A stretch of DNA of 64,000 nucleotides from Knoxdaviesia capensis. Its lineage: Eukaryota; Ascomycota; Sordariomycetes; Microascales; Gondwanamycetaceae. The notes beneath the pieces were generated by a model. The model worked only from the letters and a program-made list of their open reading frames with translations, had not been told where the DNA came from and ran no database searches. The DNA is taken from contig LNGK01000001.1 of NCBI GenBank assembly GCA_001510575.1, positions 496,001 to 560,000 on the forward strand. Reading direction: 5' to 3'. Positions 35,219 through 47,232 of the stretch are shown one piece after another (position 1 is the first letter of the stretch; each line of letters opens with the position of its first letter). The position numbers and the translations under genes are program-made.

Positions 35219-35258
<40 letters not shown>

Positions 35259-35491
35259 TGGGTGCGCACGCGAGAGAGAAAGGCCAAAACCTACCAATCT
35301 GGTTCTCCACAAATCTCCACAAACACCCGCATCAGCTTCTCCCACGACGACTCTTCTTTCCGGCGTTGTCGTCTGACGAGCACCTTTGATGTGTGTTTCC
35401 GGCTGGACTTCATTTGAGTTCTGTTGAGGGTGGCCGTGGCAGCAGCCGAGAGTTCGACGGCCGGTGCCGATTTGGTGGCAGTGGGAGTCAT
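33436..35491 (-). CDS. LAG1: ceramide synthase Lag1/Lac1 (TLC domain), exon 1 frameshifted
   Basis: ER membrane acyl-CoA:sphingoid-base N-acyltransferase making (dihydro/phyto)ceramide. Minus-strand exons are 35491-35295, 34884-34571, 34469-34182 and 34077-33436. Exons 2-4 form a clean TLC domain: the ARSQTRKFFTLSYY region, YSSPGWLSFKGLWTNWP, FWFQQVIVINIEARRKDH, the catalytic HHFVT (about 228-229 in a repaired count), and MDIVDIFLP joined to LAKCLKYTGF. Exon 1 (from MTPTATKSAP) is shifted out of frame by a perfect 10-bp tandem duplication at 35304-35323. With one copy only, the frame would run into exon 2 as FVENQIG/LSCNLV and give 476 residues. As written, the product stops early unless the duplication is an assembly error or one allele. 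The C-terminus is acidic and Ser-rich. Confidence 0.9.
34507..34534. repeat. AC microsatellite in ceramide synthase intron 2
   Basis: An AC run with one GC interruption lies between exons 2 and 3. Confidence 0.75.
35222..35254. repeat. GT microsatellite in ceramide synthase intron 1
   Basis: About sixteen GT units (plus strand), ending about 40 bp from the intron 1 donor and about 50 bp from the frameshifting duplication in exon 1. Confidence 0.8.
35304..35323. repeat. 10-bp perfect tandem duplication in ceramide synthase exon 1
   Basis: Two adjacent copies of TCTCCACAAA on the plus strand. The extra ten bases shift the reading frame of the minus-strand coding exon just before its splice donor. 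Confidence 0.9.
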
Positions 35492-36460
35492 GGCGAGACT
35501 GTGGCAATTGGCTGGTGGGGTGATGGTGGTGGTTGGTTCAAGTTCGTCCTCCCCTATTTTTTCTGTAGAGCTGAAAGAGATCAAGACCGAGAGGAAGGAG
35601 AAGAGTTGTCGAGAGATTGTCGCGACGGACAACGGTCAATTGGCTGGAGATGGTGATGATGGGGTTGGAGGAAAAGAAAGTGAGAGTCTACACTGGCCAG
35701 AGAGAAAGGGAATTGGCCAAGGACGAGGAAGTTGTCTCCGTGTAGAGAGAGAGAACGAGAGACACAGACAAACACCGGATAGGCAGACGCATAAAAGATT
35801 CAAAAATAGGGAGAGAAAAAAGATGGTGTTAAAGAGGCGGAAAGGTGGGGGGGGGAGAAGCCAAAGAAACCCCAAGATAGGAAGAAAAAATGAAGATATG
35901 AACGATATGAAAAGAGAGTCGTAGCAGTAGATCACAGGAAGAGAAGAGGAGTTAAACGGTTAATTTAGAGAAGGAGAAGAGAGAAAAAAGACGAGGGAAA
36001 AAAAGGGTCTGAAAAAAGAGAATAAAACGAATGAAAAGAATAATTAATTCTCCTAAATTATATAACCCACAATATGGTTTGTGGGCTTGTAAATTGGAGG
36101 AAGGAACAGCTGAGAGTGGGACAGATCAGATCAAGAAGGCGGTCAGGCCATTGATCAAACGGGAAATTTTATAGGGGGAAGTCGCCATCCAGGCGGAACT
36201 GAGATGATTTGAGGCAAGACCGGATAGAGAGATAATTAATACGCTGGAATCCCCATAGGTGCATGTCCTCCTTTACTTGCATTGCATCGGCTACAGGCAT
36301 ATGTGGAAAAGGGGGCAGACATTCACATCTCTCACAGTAGCTGCACACAGACACCCAGAAGAGGCACTGCTTGAGCGGCAAGTGAAAAGACTGGGGAAAG
36401 AAACAGGGCCAGCCACTATAAACTACTAAACCTCCCGGCCCTGGAAACTCTGGGTAAGTT

Positions 36461-36475
36461 CAGTACTGTACATAT
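36461..36475. repeat. GTACTGTAC palindromic element (short copy)
   Basis: CAGTACTGTACATA, a short copy of the dispersed intergenic family. Confidence 0.4.
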
Positions 36476-38615
36476 ACTCTTCCGATAAGGGGCGGTTCTG
36501 TATGGCTGCTCTGGGGTGGAATGGCCAGAGAAATAGGAGCCACGCAGGTCCAGCAACCCTCCAGAATTGGAGAAACCAGAGAGATTGTGTACTGTGCATA
36601 GGTATTGGTGATCTATGTTGCATGTAACGTGATGGAGAGTATGGGGGCACAGGTTCCGGTTTCCAACCACGGATTGATTCTTTGGGACAACGGGCAAACG
36701 CGCATCTCAAACAAGCCCAACGATTGATTCCATATCCCATAAGATCAGACGCGCATTTCGGATCTCCGTGGCGTCCACCAAACTCCGTACTGTATATACA
36801 TATAAAGTACCTCTGGGACCGAGTATAAGTCCTCGTACAGCTGCTCCTCTCAGCTGCTAAACCCGTTCCCCTTCTCTGCTCTGCTCTGCCATCCGTGTTC
36901 ATGTCCACTAAGCCAGCCAACCTAACTCAGGGGCAAGTCCATTCCGCGGGGCCTGGACCCCTAGGTGAAGCTTTTTTTTTTCGTTCCTCTTCCTTTGCCC
37001 AGAAATGCCCCCCGAGCTTGTTTTAGCCCAAGCCTAAACTAAACTCGTACCTTTCTTCTTGCTGTTCACTACTGTACTTTTCCTCTTCCGCTCAGCCTCT
37101 TTCAGGGGTGCTCTCTCGATTCAAGCCGAGCTTGTCTGCTGTGTACCAACCAAAAGCAGTGGCGAGAAACCACAACATATCCCCGGCTGGTCTGCCCTCT
37201 CCTATGCAGGTACCTGCAGCTCCCCCGAGCATCCCATGTTAGGCTTCATAGCGTGAATGGCGTCGAAATTGCCCCCCTCCCCTCTCTATCTGTCCCCCCC
37301 TTTTGCTTAATTGAATTTGCATTGCTTTGTGTGTGTGCGAGCGAAGTGTCTCACTTCGCCAGAGCACGGCCAACCACATCCTCTCTATACGAGGAATAAA
37401 AATGTGTCTATAGGGCACTCAGAAGCCGGCCTATCACGGATAATGCGATTTTCAGACAGCCTGGCCACATTACCTTACTCGAAATAACACGGACATTCTC
37501 ATTGGTCGCTGTTTCGCGATCCTCCGCTTCTGGAGTTTTTGCTTCGCTAAGTCACTAACACGGGGTTTCGGTTTTCGTTTCTTCTCTTCACACGTAACCA
37601 CTAACCAGACACACACACACAACGAAGCAAGTTTCATCGTGCGAACGGGAACGAAGCAGGTGCAGTGAAGTATGCCGCAGAGGTTTTTGAGATACCACAT
37701 TCCGATTCCAGCTTCCCGTCAATTGTCAATATCAAGCCTGGGCCACGTCGCTATTCTCAAAAGTCTCAGTGTGCGTGTGTTCTGAATCCTGTTTGTTCTC
37801 CTGGTCGTTGGAGTCCCCACCGACAGCCGACAGGAGGAAGAAGAGAAAAAGAGAGAAAAACAGGAGCCCGGGAAAAAGAGTTCACCAGTGCCCTATTAGT
37901 GTCCAACCTTTTCCTGACGGCGGCTCACCCTTATTTCGACTCTTATTCCTCTGATCCTCTTCTCCCCCTCATGGACACGCGTTCCATACGAGGTTTTCTT
38001 GCTTCCCTCCCCCACACACAGCCAGTCTCTCTCAGTCTGTCTCTGGCTTCTGGCCGTCCCCCGCGTTCCAACGGGTCCCAAAAGACCCTCTTAAACAACC
38101 AGCACGCATTGAAGAAATGTGAAGGGGGGGGAGGGAGATAAGAAGACGTGATAAGTTCCCATTTTGCTCTTCTTTCCCAATATAATACACGACAAGCACG
38201 AAAAGCAAGAGGTATCCCCGGTTCCGCTTCCCGCTGCATATGTGTGTGTGTGTGGGTTGTTCGTCTATTGTTTTTTTGTTGAGAAATTTCCCACAGCCAA
38301 CCAATCCTAACATGTGCCCCAGGATCCCCGTCTCCTTTTTTCCCCTTCTTCTCTCTCTCTCTCTTTTTCTTCCCAGGACCCTTTCTCATCTGTCCCGACA
38401 TGCATGTCCACTGTACAACTCATCCGTCCCCTTAAGCAACACCACCCCAGTCGGCCAGACCCCCTTTTTTGTGGACAGATCTATCCCCGAACAAGCACTA
38501 TCCTATCAAGCGCAAAAGGCGCTTACGGGACCTTTGAGATGTTACCTGCGCGCCAAGCTTCCGTCTGTTTTTCGATATCCTGAGAATTTCAGCCTTCCTC
38601 ATTGGGATCACGGCT

Positions 38616-38638
38616 ATACTGTATGTACTGTATGTATT
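38616..38638. repeat. tandem ACTGTATGT element
   Basis: ATACTGTATGTACTGTATGT, two tandem units related to the GTACTGTAC family. Confidence 0.4.
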
Positions 38639-39050
38639 CCCCTGTGTCACTCGCCTCTTACCATGTGAATGCAATGCAGCCTTCGTACTATGCATACACC
38701 GGTGCAGTAGTGCCCGCGTCGTCCTTCGTGTAGCGAGCAAATAGAACAAATACACTCCTACCGAGTCAGGACGTGATATGGGCATGCATGGAATCATCTC
38801 TTCTGTGGCCGGTCCACTATCGCAGAATTCGCAGGCATGGGCCTCAATGTCACATTTGGCTGCAAATCCTGCTCACCCCACAGGGTCGCGTGCAACTGCT
38901 CTAGACCCTGTACTGAAGTTTGTATCTCTGGATACAGCTGGGGCGATCAACAAACGTGGAATCCGTGAATTTGCTGTCCAGGAACATGTCAGAATCTGTC
39001 CAACTAAGGCTATAGTCGCCCATGATTCATTGTCATGAATCACGGTGCCA

Positions 39051-39060
39051 AACCCTAACC
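39051..39060. promoter_or_regulatory. telomere-like AACCCTAACC motif
   Basis: AAACCCTAACCCGAACCCC reads as one exact and one mutated telomeric unit. It lies in the long gene-free region, 1.7 kb from the nearest gene start. Confidence 0.35.
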
Positions 39061-39641
39061 CGAACCCCATATGAGTTTGTACTACCAACACTATATAACG
39101 AGAGCCCTTCCCACCTAGTGTCCGAAGTTCCGACCTGACAGGACCAACTTCATCAACAGAACACACCGGAGACGGGCAGATACCCTTTCAACCCCCATGT
39201 ATTCCCCCTTAGACTATGATGTGACCTTTTCTCACGCAACACAATAGAGCCTGTATTTCTCGTCAGGACATCGGAATCTTCCGCGCGGTAAAGGCGAACC
39301 GAAACCTATGGATGCGACGGGCACGGTCTTAACATGGTCGGCGGCAAATTCGCTACAAGATCCTCCCCCCCGGCCGCCGGAGTCTCGTGCACGCCGATCC
39401 CAGATGCCGGCGCTCTTGAGTTCACCGGACGCGTATGCACAATGTTCCCAAACTCGCGGGACACCCGCGGGGCTCTGCCATCGATACCAGCGTTCTTAAG
39501 GCGGCCGGGAGCTTAGCCTTGACCCGGACTGGCTTTTGGAATGCAAATAGTACTGAACACAGTCATTCGGCCGTCCGGCGAGCCCATCTACCAACCCATA
39601 TTAACGGGTGCCTCTAATCTCGGTTCCGTTTGGCACCCCCC

Positions 39642-39679
39642 NNNNNNNNNNNNNNNNNNNNNNNNNNNNNNNNNNNNNN
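39642..39679. other. assembly gap (38 N)
   Basis: A run of undetermined bases following a C homopolymer. It marks a scaffold join, so the DNA on either side may not be truly adjacent. Confidence 0.99.
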
Positions 39680-40734
39680 GCTCGCATGCAATTCCCTCCG
39701 GGAGAGACGGCAGGGTGTGCTTGAATTCGAACCCGGCCCCATTCAACAACAGTGGAGGAGCACTGCGCTGGTTGCCCGCTGTGGTGCTTCACAGTGCCGA
39801 TGAGAAAGGAAAGATGCGCTTGGGCGGCGTGTGGGTTTTCCAAACATGAACGGCGGCATACCGCATCACACGGCCCTGCCTGTGTCGGATTTGATTATAG
39901 TCGCGAGGAAGCAGATGAATGGGTGCAACGAGGATCGCTCCTATCGCACATGTATTGTTCAGACCCACCACGGCTCTGTTCACCGACTTGCAAAATCAGA
40001 TGGACGTGGTCGCTCTGGGATACCCAAACGTACTGGCCATCAGACGGAACCTGGAAGTGCTGGAATAACGGATGTTGCGTGCGCCTTGAAAGGAGATCAA
40101 CGACACGCCGAAAACGGGGGGATGACGTCCTCGCCTGCGGAAAGCGAGCTGCTATATCTATCACGCCAAAGAAACTGTAGCCGTGGCTAGATGCATAGAC
40201 CAATACAAAATTCAAATGTAAACTGCATGAAGTGTATTGCCTCCGGTGACGACGCCGCAGCTTCGGCTCCGGCCGTGACGGCAGGACACGGAATAAACCC
40301 TAAATAAAACATGCCACTAGGGTTGCCAGCCACAAGCAGATATGCGACACCAGCCCCATCCAGGCAGAACTTGGCCGATTTTGCAGGCCAGGCGCTAGCT
40401 CACCAGCCACGACTCCTCAGTTCCAGCCAATCACATCGGCTTCTCTCGTGTTCGCCTGGGTTCGATGGAAACGTCAGCTGTTAGCAATGTGACCTCGCAT
40501 TCATGCTTTTAAATCTTTCCCTCTTGTTGTCTTCTTCTCTTCCATTCCAAGGTCTCGACCGTTTTTCTGTCCTCTTAATTTGTTTTTCACCAGATTCCGC
40601 GACCCGTCTTCTCGTCCGATCGATTCCCGCTTTCTTCGTGCCGCCTCCCCGCTCCGACGAACCTCCCTCCATCCCCCTCCCACTTCGCGCACTCTTGTCT
40701 CCCCACACCAAAACAAAAAGCAACACAGCCCACG

Positions 40735-41568
40735 ATGTCGACCGCAAAGTACACGCCGGCGCCGACGCAGGACCCGGATGACTACACCAGCGCGCCGCCG
40801 TCGTACCAGGCGACGGGCGCCGGCGCATCAAGCTCCTCTGCGGAGCCGGACATTTTCGGCCCGCCGCGCAACAGCGAGGACAACCTGCCGGACGACTTCA
40901 AGTTCGGCGGGTCGGTGGCCGAGGCCACGATCGACATCCGCCACCAGTTCATCCGCAAGGTGTACGCGATCCTGACGGCGCAGCTGATCGCCACCGGCGC
41001 CGTGTCGTCGCTCAGCTTCTTCAGCCACGGCTACAAGCACTGGATCCAGAGCCACCCGGGCTTCGTGTGGGCGTCGTTCGCGGCCACCTTTGTGTTCATG
41101 GGCCTGACCTACTGGAAGCGCAAGTCGTACCCGACCAACCTGGCCTTCCTGTCGCTGTTCACGCTGTCCGAGGCCTACGCCATCTCGGTGGTCGTGTCGT
41201 TCTACTCCGCCGGCATCGTGCTCAACGCCGTCGTGCTGACCGCTGGCATCTTCGTCTTCCTGACCGCCTTCGCCTTCCAGACCCGCTACGACTTCACCTC
41301 GTTCATGCCGTACCTCGCCGGCGCTCTGTGGACCATGATCATGGCCTCGTTCGTCTACCTGTTTTTCCCCTACTCGTCGACCGCCGAGCTCGTCTACGGC
41401 TGCATCGGCGCCGTGCTGTTCTCGCTCTACGTCATCGTCGATACCCAGAACATCATGCGCAACCACCACGTCGAGGAGGAGATTGCCGCCGCCATCAGCC
41501 TGTACCTGGACATCATCAACCTGTTCCTGTACATCCTGCGCATCCTCAACAGCCAGAACAATAACTAA
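40735..41568 (+). CDS. BXI1: Bax inhibitor-1 / LFG (TMBIM) family membrane protein
   Basis: Multi-pass protein of the TMBIM family (yeast Bxi1/Ybh3), linked to ER or vacuolar Ca2+ leak, unfolded-protein response and cell death. Single exon of 277 residues; the ATG at 40735 follows a C/T-rich leader. A cytosolic Pro/Ser-rich N-terminus of about 60 residues is followed by SVAEATIDIRHQFIRKVYAIL, the typical LFG entry, and then seven hydrophobic segments. The conserved acidic residues of the pH-sensing site are present in YVIVDTQNIM and SLYLDIINLFLYILRIL near the C-terminus. Length and topology match the LFG subgroup. Confidence 0.95.
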   Translation: MSTAKYTPAPTQDPDDYTSAPPSYQATGAGASSSSAEPDIFGPPRNSEDNLPDDFKFGGSVAEATIDIRHQFIRKVYAILTAQLIATGAVSSLSFFSHGYKHWIQSHPGFVWASFAATFVFMGLTYWKRKSYPTNLAFLSLFTLSEAYAISVVVSFYSAGIVLNAVVLTAGIFVFLTAFAFQTRYDFTSFMPYLAGALWTMIMASFVYLFFPYSSTAELVYGCIGAVLFSLYVIVDTQNIMRNHHVEEEIAAAISLYLDIINLFLYILRILNSQNNN

Positions 41569-42684
41569 ATCTGCTGTCGAGCGGGTCTTGAGCCTGTATG
41601 ATCATTGCTGGCATTCTAGTACCATGCCTTGATCGACTTTCCAACACCGATTTCTCCCCCGGCCGAGTTACTCTGGCCTTTTATCAACAGACACCGCCGG
41701 CTCCTCGGGTTCAAACAACCCACGGGACCGGCCCAACCACAACTGACCAAGCCTGTCTGGCCCTCCTGATATGTTCTGATGCGTTATTTTCCCCTTTTTC
41801 TTTTTTGCCTTGTACCTGTACGCTACTGCTTCGCCATTTTCTTTTGTTGAATTTCTCTTGAGTTGAGATGAAACTTGAGACTTGATTGATTCACGCAGTC
41901 CTTTCCGTCTGCCGCCCTCTTAATGATATTGCTGGGTTCCTTTTGTGGTGTTCTGTTTTGTACCATGGGGTTATTTTGTGTATATGTTCGGATCTTTGCA
42001 CTTTTCGAAAACAAATCAATTGAATAAATAGTTAAATTGAGCGGAATGCTTGAATGTGACAAGCCGTGTTTGCTGTAACTTAGTGACTGACGATGTACGA
42101 CGAAATCGGGCAATGCTGAATTGGCTCGCCTAGAAGCAAGACCGATTTTTGGACTAGACAAGGCCACAACGACCAATTTCACAATATGAACCAGAGACAG
42201 CGCATCAAACATGGAGGACGTTAAGAATGAAGCATGACCGAAAAGTAAAAAGGAATATTAAGACACTATCTTGAAGTTTTTATAAAAAGAACCGAGAGAC
42301 AACAAAACGATGCAGGATCCTCTCTCTGGACTGTTGCACCTTTTAAGGCACGCGATTGCCAGACTATCCACAGACGACCAGATCTTGCTAACACGCAATC
42401 CGACCATCTGGGAAAGACAAGACCAGGAAATGCAGTTAATCGACATTATTTTCTTCTTTTCCATGCCCATTATATCACACATGAGAGAGAGAAAGAAACC
42501 ATCCGCTTCCCTGTTCCAGCACCGTCTGCGTACTCTCTTAAACGAAAAGGGGGAGTTGAAAAAATAGAATGATAGTCCGGGTAATAAGAAGGGGGAAAAC
42601 ACAACCGAGTCCAAAGTGAGAAAAAAAGACGAAAAAAAGAGGAAGAAAAAAGCAAGCTTGCTGACATTGTCACGTAAGATAAAC
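41569..42684. other. convergent intergenic region
   Basis: 1.1 kb between the BI-1 gene (+) and the septin gene (-). It is AT-richer than its surroundings and holds both 3-prime ends. No gene seen. Confidence 0.5.
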
Positions 42685-44212
42685 TTAGTTGCCGTCGTTG
42701 TGGTTGGCTTCGTTGGCAGCCGCGTTGGCGGCGGCGACAGCGGCAGCCTCGCGGCGCATGCGATCCTCTATCTCGCGCAGTTGAGACTCTCTGGCAAGAA
42801 GTTCCTGGCGCTTCTCGTTAATTTCACGCTGGACCTTCTCCTCGATCTCACGAAGCTTCTCCTCCTCGCGGCGGAGCTGTTCCTCCTTGAGACGCACGGA
42901 CTGCGAAGCCAGATCCTCAGGGTTCATTGACGAGTCACTGTAAGGAGGGAGAGAGACAGTGTGTTAGTATGATGGCTGCAAGGGAATGGATAATACAGCA
43001 AAATGGAAAGCAATGGGGGGAAAGAGTGATAACGTACGCTCCCGCACCGCCCTCAACACTCTTGCTGAGCTTCTCGGTACGGTAGTTCTCGTACAGGAAG
43101 TCGTCGGTGATTTCCTTCAGGTCGGCAAGATGGCTGTGCAGCAGGGCCGAGCGGATGGCCAGGAAGTCGGAGTGGCGCGGGTTGTCAACCTCGACAACAC
43201 CCCACGGGTACTGCCGCGCGCGAACCTTGCGGCCTCCGATCTCGACTATGTCCTCAGAGCCGACAATGGCGAACGGCATGAGACCGCGGAGCTCGGCGTT
43301 CTCCTCGACGGTGTCCTCATCGTCCTCCTCAATATCGTAGGGGAAGTTGTACACGGGGATACGGTAGTGCTCGATATCCTCCATGACCAGCTTCTTGGAC
43401 TCGGCAAGCTCAGCGGGGGTGAGCGAGTCGGCACGGCCGATGACGGGAATGACGTTGACACGGGGGGCCAGGCGTCTCATCAGTTCGATATCAAGCTCCC
43501 GGAGACTGCAGAATGCGGAAGAAGGCAAGGGGTCAGGAAAAAAAACCGAATAGGACTGTGTCACATGATTTCGGTGGTACGGAGAGAAAAAGAGGGAAGA
43601 TCGGAAAACATACCCGTGGCCGGTCGGGGTGATGAAGTAGAGCATGGCATGGACACGGTTGTCCCGGAAACGCGGGTTACGCTTGATCCGGGATTCCTCG
43701 GCCAGAATGTAGTCATATTGTCTCTCGAGGAAGCCGACAATTTCGGAGAAGCAGGCCTCGTTATCGATCTGGTCGCCAAAACCAGGGGTATCGACAATGG
43801 TCAGGGAGATACGGGTGCCTTCGTCATCAAGTTCAAGCTCTGGAGAGAAAAAAAGAGGAAAGGTTAGAGGGCGGCATGGAAAGAAAGGAGACGTCGATGC
43901 TCTGGTTGCTACATACCAACATTAACAGGCTTGATCTTGATGCCCTCCTCCATGTACGCACTGCTCGGGTCGTCAGAGTCCTGATGTCCCAACACAGTCT
44001 GGCCACAGAGAGTGTTGACGAAGGTTGTCCGGCCTGGAGAGAAAAAGAGGAAGCGTGGCCTGTTAGTGAAGCGTTCACCGCATTGATTGCGTATCGACGG
44101 TCGAGACGTCGTATTGCCGAAGTCGGTTGGTTCACTTACCAGTTCCTGATGCGCCGCATACCATCAGGCAAAACTGGATGCCCTTCTTCACGTTCTTCTT
44201 TCTGCGAATCAT
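42685..44212 (-). CDS. CDC11: septin, Cdc11/AspA class
   Basis: Filament-forming GTPase-fold protein of the septin hetero-oligomer at septa and cortex. Minus-strand exons are 44212-44140, 44033-43917, 43839-43614, 43505-43038 and 42937-42685, giving 378 residues. The start MIRRKKNVKKGIQF is the polybasic lipid-binding element of Cdc11. The P-loop GASGTGRTTFVNTL has Arg in place of Lys, as in yeast Cdc11 (GQSGSGRSTF), so it is a class feature and not a defect. Switch II is DTPGFGDQIDN, the G4-like motif is IGRADSLT, and the septin unique element follows (RQYPWGVVEVDNPRHSDF). The C-terminus is a coiled coil (about 305-365, EEQLRREEEKLREIEEKV). Intron 4 has a GTACGT donor. Length is close to yeast Cdc11 (415). 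Confidence 0.96.
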
Positions 44213-45712
44213 TCTCTAAACTCAGGGGAAGCGACGGACGAGTGGTTAGTAGACGAACACCCACGACGGACAAACATATGAAGTCAAGATCATGGTGGTT
44301 GAAGTGAAGCCAAAATCCCCCTGACACAACACTCTACATCAACGATTCAGGGGTAGCACACGATCGACCATGGCTTTCCAACCCGAGGTTTTGCTCATGT
44401 GTGCAGAAGAAAGAAGACAACACCCCCTGACATCAAGCTCAATCGAAGATGTCACGGGAATTGGGAGATGTGAATCAATCAAACAAACGAGGGGGGGAAT
44501 TGAGGGAGCAGAAACACACGTTGGCTGTTGACATGAGGAGCTCAACACGGCCGGGAAAACTAACGAGGGTCAAGCACAGGAAGAACTGGCTTTATGTATA
44601 AGGTTGGTCGAACAGATGGATATATTGAAAACGGATGAAGATGAAAACGAAGAAAAAAATCCACAGATGGGAAGAGAAACAAAACAAAAAAAAAAGAATA
44701 AGAAAAGGAAGAGAAAAAAAGAAAAGGGAAAAGGAAGAAGAAGGAGGTTGAAACAGCGTCCCGGGGGTTGAATTGAGGATGTCAAATTTCAATAGGGGAG
44801 GAAGGACACCGACAGTGGCTAAAAAGGAGGTGGAAGATCACCAAGAGAAAAAAAGAGAGACAGCGAGAAAGGCCAATTTCTCCCATCCCACGAACCCAGG
44901 GGGGGAAAAAGCAGCCAGAAGGGGCGGACAGACAGTTAAAGAGGTACATGTGGCTTGGCTGGCAAAAGCGTCCATCTGCTGCGTGGCTGCAAGTACCCTC
45001 GTATCGCACGCTTTCGCTTCTCAGGGGTCAGGCCTCTCTCCTTTCCACAAGCTTGAGCCGCTATGCCAGGATAGGAAAGGCGTTTTGGTCGGCTAAAAGT
45101 TGGCAGATCGCAGGGCCAACCCCTGACCAAAGTGCCGGATGACTCAGCCACCCACTGTGCGGAGTACAGTGGGAGGACTGTTCGGTCAACTGTACAGGAT
45201 CATGGTCCAACTTCTTGTCACCTGCTTCGTGCTTCTTTTCCTCAACTGTAGCATCATCAACAAGTTTCCAAATATCTTGAGCTTTAGGAAACAAATCCAC
45301 TCTTTTGTTTGTTTTCAAGGTCTATTTACTATACATATAGCATCAGCATTTCTATTCTAGGGCTTGGGAACCACTGAAACATCCTGTTTGGGTGGGCTGT
45401 TTGCCATAGCTCATTCGTTTATGCCTAGGCAGTGCTCCATCGTTTTGTTTAAAGAGCTGCTTTCGATTCCTTGATATCAACAACTTATGTGATTGGAGCT
45501 CTCTCTTCATTTATTATTTTCACCCAATATGACTTGGTGAAGCTTTGGCGATAGAGCCGTTCTCTGGTGATTTTGTTTTTATTTTATTTTCTCCCCTTTA
45601 TATCTCTTTCTCTCCCTCTCTTGTGTTGTTCTTCTTCCACGTCTTTTTTCCCTCGTCCTCCTCTTTTTCCCTCCTAAAGTTCTGGTCTCGTGCAGACTCC
45701 CCATTCGCCACT
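44213..45712. promoter_or_regulatory. divergent promoter region, septin / PROPPIN
   Basis: 1.5 kb between two divergent start codons. It contains long A/G tracts on the septin side (about 44640-44750) and a T/C-rich leader before the PROPPIN start (about 45580-45680). No gene is supported. Confidence 0.45.
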
Positions 45713-47232
45713 ATGAATACTAGACCAAACATAGAGTCTCCCAGCAACACTGAGGTTCTCTCAATCTCATTCAACAGTGACACAACGTGCTTTGCTGTTG
45801 GTCTCAACACAGGGTTGTGTGGTGAGTTTAGGGTTACCCCGGACATCTGGGGTCTGGAACTTGGGGTCTGGGCATGGCGACTAATAGCTCTTTCACGATG
45901 TAGTGTTCCATGCCAAAACATGTCTGTTGAAGGGTTCACGAGGTATGATGTTGATCTTCCTATCTCTACTTTTTGCCTTTTGCCTTTGGGCCTCTCAGAT
46001 TCACACATCTGCTGCTCTCTGCCCCATCGAGGTGTATGCCTCAGCCACTGACCAGGACTCTCTTCATCTCCAGACTTCAATGCCGGTATCGGCATGGTGC
46101 AGATGATGGGCAATGCGAACTACCTCGGCCTTGTCGGCGGTGGTCGTCAACCGAAGTTTTCCACTAACAAGGTATGCTCACACATGACCATGAACACATG
46201 CAGCCTCCCGTACTAACATGACAACCCTTCAAAGGTAATTATCTGGGACGACATGCGTGGGAAAGTCGCTCTTGAGATCTCTGCCCTCAGCACAATCCGC
46301 GGAGTCCAGCTCACCCGCAACTTCATTGTGGTGGTCCTGCACAACAGCGTGCGGATGTACACCTTTGAAAAGCCCGCAAACCTGCGTGCTGTGTACGAGA
46401 CCTCGGACAACCCGCTCGGCATCTGCTCGCTCTCCGACCGCTACATCGCCTTCCCCGGACGTACTGTTGGCCATATCCAGCTTGTGGAGATTGCCACCGG
46501 TAATGTCAGCATCATCCCCGCTCACTCTACCGCCCTGCGAACTGTGGTCATCAGCCCGGACGGAGAGCTTCTGGCGAGCGCCAGTGATACTGTATGTTAT
46601 GAACCTGCTATTTCTCTATTTAGGTCTAGTCTACCTATAGGTATGCTGATAAATGTCCATGCAAATAGGGCACGTTGATCCGCGTATATGCCACCAGCAG
46701 TTGCGCAAAGCTCGCCGAGCTGCGCCGCGGCATCGACCCCGCCAGAATCTTCTCCATCGCCTTTAGTCCCTCGGGCACGCTGCTCGCCTGCACGTCGGAC
46801 AAGGCTACGCTGCACATCTTCGACGTGCCGCACCCTACCAAACCCGCTAAGAGACAACCAGCCGGCACATCATCCGGCAACAGCTCGATCCTCCCCGGGG
46901 CCGGCGATGGCGAGGGCCGTGGCCGATGGGGCATTCTTGGCCGACTGCCGCTTATGCCGCGCATGTTCTCCGATGTTTACTCGTTCACGTCGGCGTCGTT
47001 CGAGGCCGGCGACGAAGCGACCATCGGCGGCCTGCCGCTCACGGCCCATGCCACCGCCAGCAATACCCGCCCGCAGAAGGGCATGATCGGCTGGCTCAAC
47101 GAGACCAACCTGGTTGTCGTTGGCGCCGGCCAGGATGCCCGGTGGGAGAAGTACACCATTGTGACCGAGGAGAACGGACGACGTGTGTGTGTTCGGGATA
47201 GTTGGAAGCGGTACATCGGGTCTGCCGCGTAG
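45713..47232 (+). CDS. PROPPIN beta-propeller (Atg18/Hsv2, WIPI3/4-like)
   Basis: Phosphoinositide-binding seven-bladed propeller acting in autophagy and endosomal/vacuolar membrane dynamics. Exons are 45713-45821, 45904-45942, 46074-46171, 46235-46591 and 46669-47232, giving 388 residues. Blade 1 starts with EVLSISFNSDTTCFAVGLNTG. The joined VFHAKTCLLKGSR/DFNAGIGMVQMM and GLVGGGRQPKFSTNK/VIWDD match the family. The lipid-binding motif is LRRGID (about 219-224), the Leu-Arg-Arg-Gly form common in WIPI3/WIPI4 rather than the Phe form of Atg18. Another family signature, SIAFSPSGTLLACTSDKATLHIFD, follows. A disordered loop (about 255-285) sits in the later blades. Which paralogue it is (Atg18, Atg21 or Hsv2) cannot be settled by eye. 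Confidence 0.93.

Larger units (their letters stand above)
35492..40734. other. 5.2-kb gene-free region with assembly gap
   Basis: This separates the divergent ceramide synthase and BI-1 genes. It holds A/G-rich DNA next to the ceramide synthase start, palindromic GTAC elements (36461-36475, 36785-36797, 38616-38638), a CCCTAACCC motif near 39053 and a 38-base N gap at 39642-39679. DNA flanking the gap (about 39.2-40.4 kb) is more balanced in composition than its surroundings. A minus-strand frame at 39895-40215 faintly resembles a retroelement integrase. No intact gene is supported. Confidence 0.45.

Noticed and set aside
39720..39795. tRNA-like B-box (GGTTCGAATTC on the minus strand) near the gap
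   Set aside because: A T-arm-like motif is present, but I could not fold an acceptor stem, D-arm and anticodon arm at proper spacing.
43917..44212. Arg replacing Lys in the septin P-loop
   Set aside because: Looks like a lost catalytic residue, but Cdc11-class septins normally have Arg here, so it is a class marker and not an anomaly.
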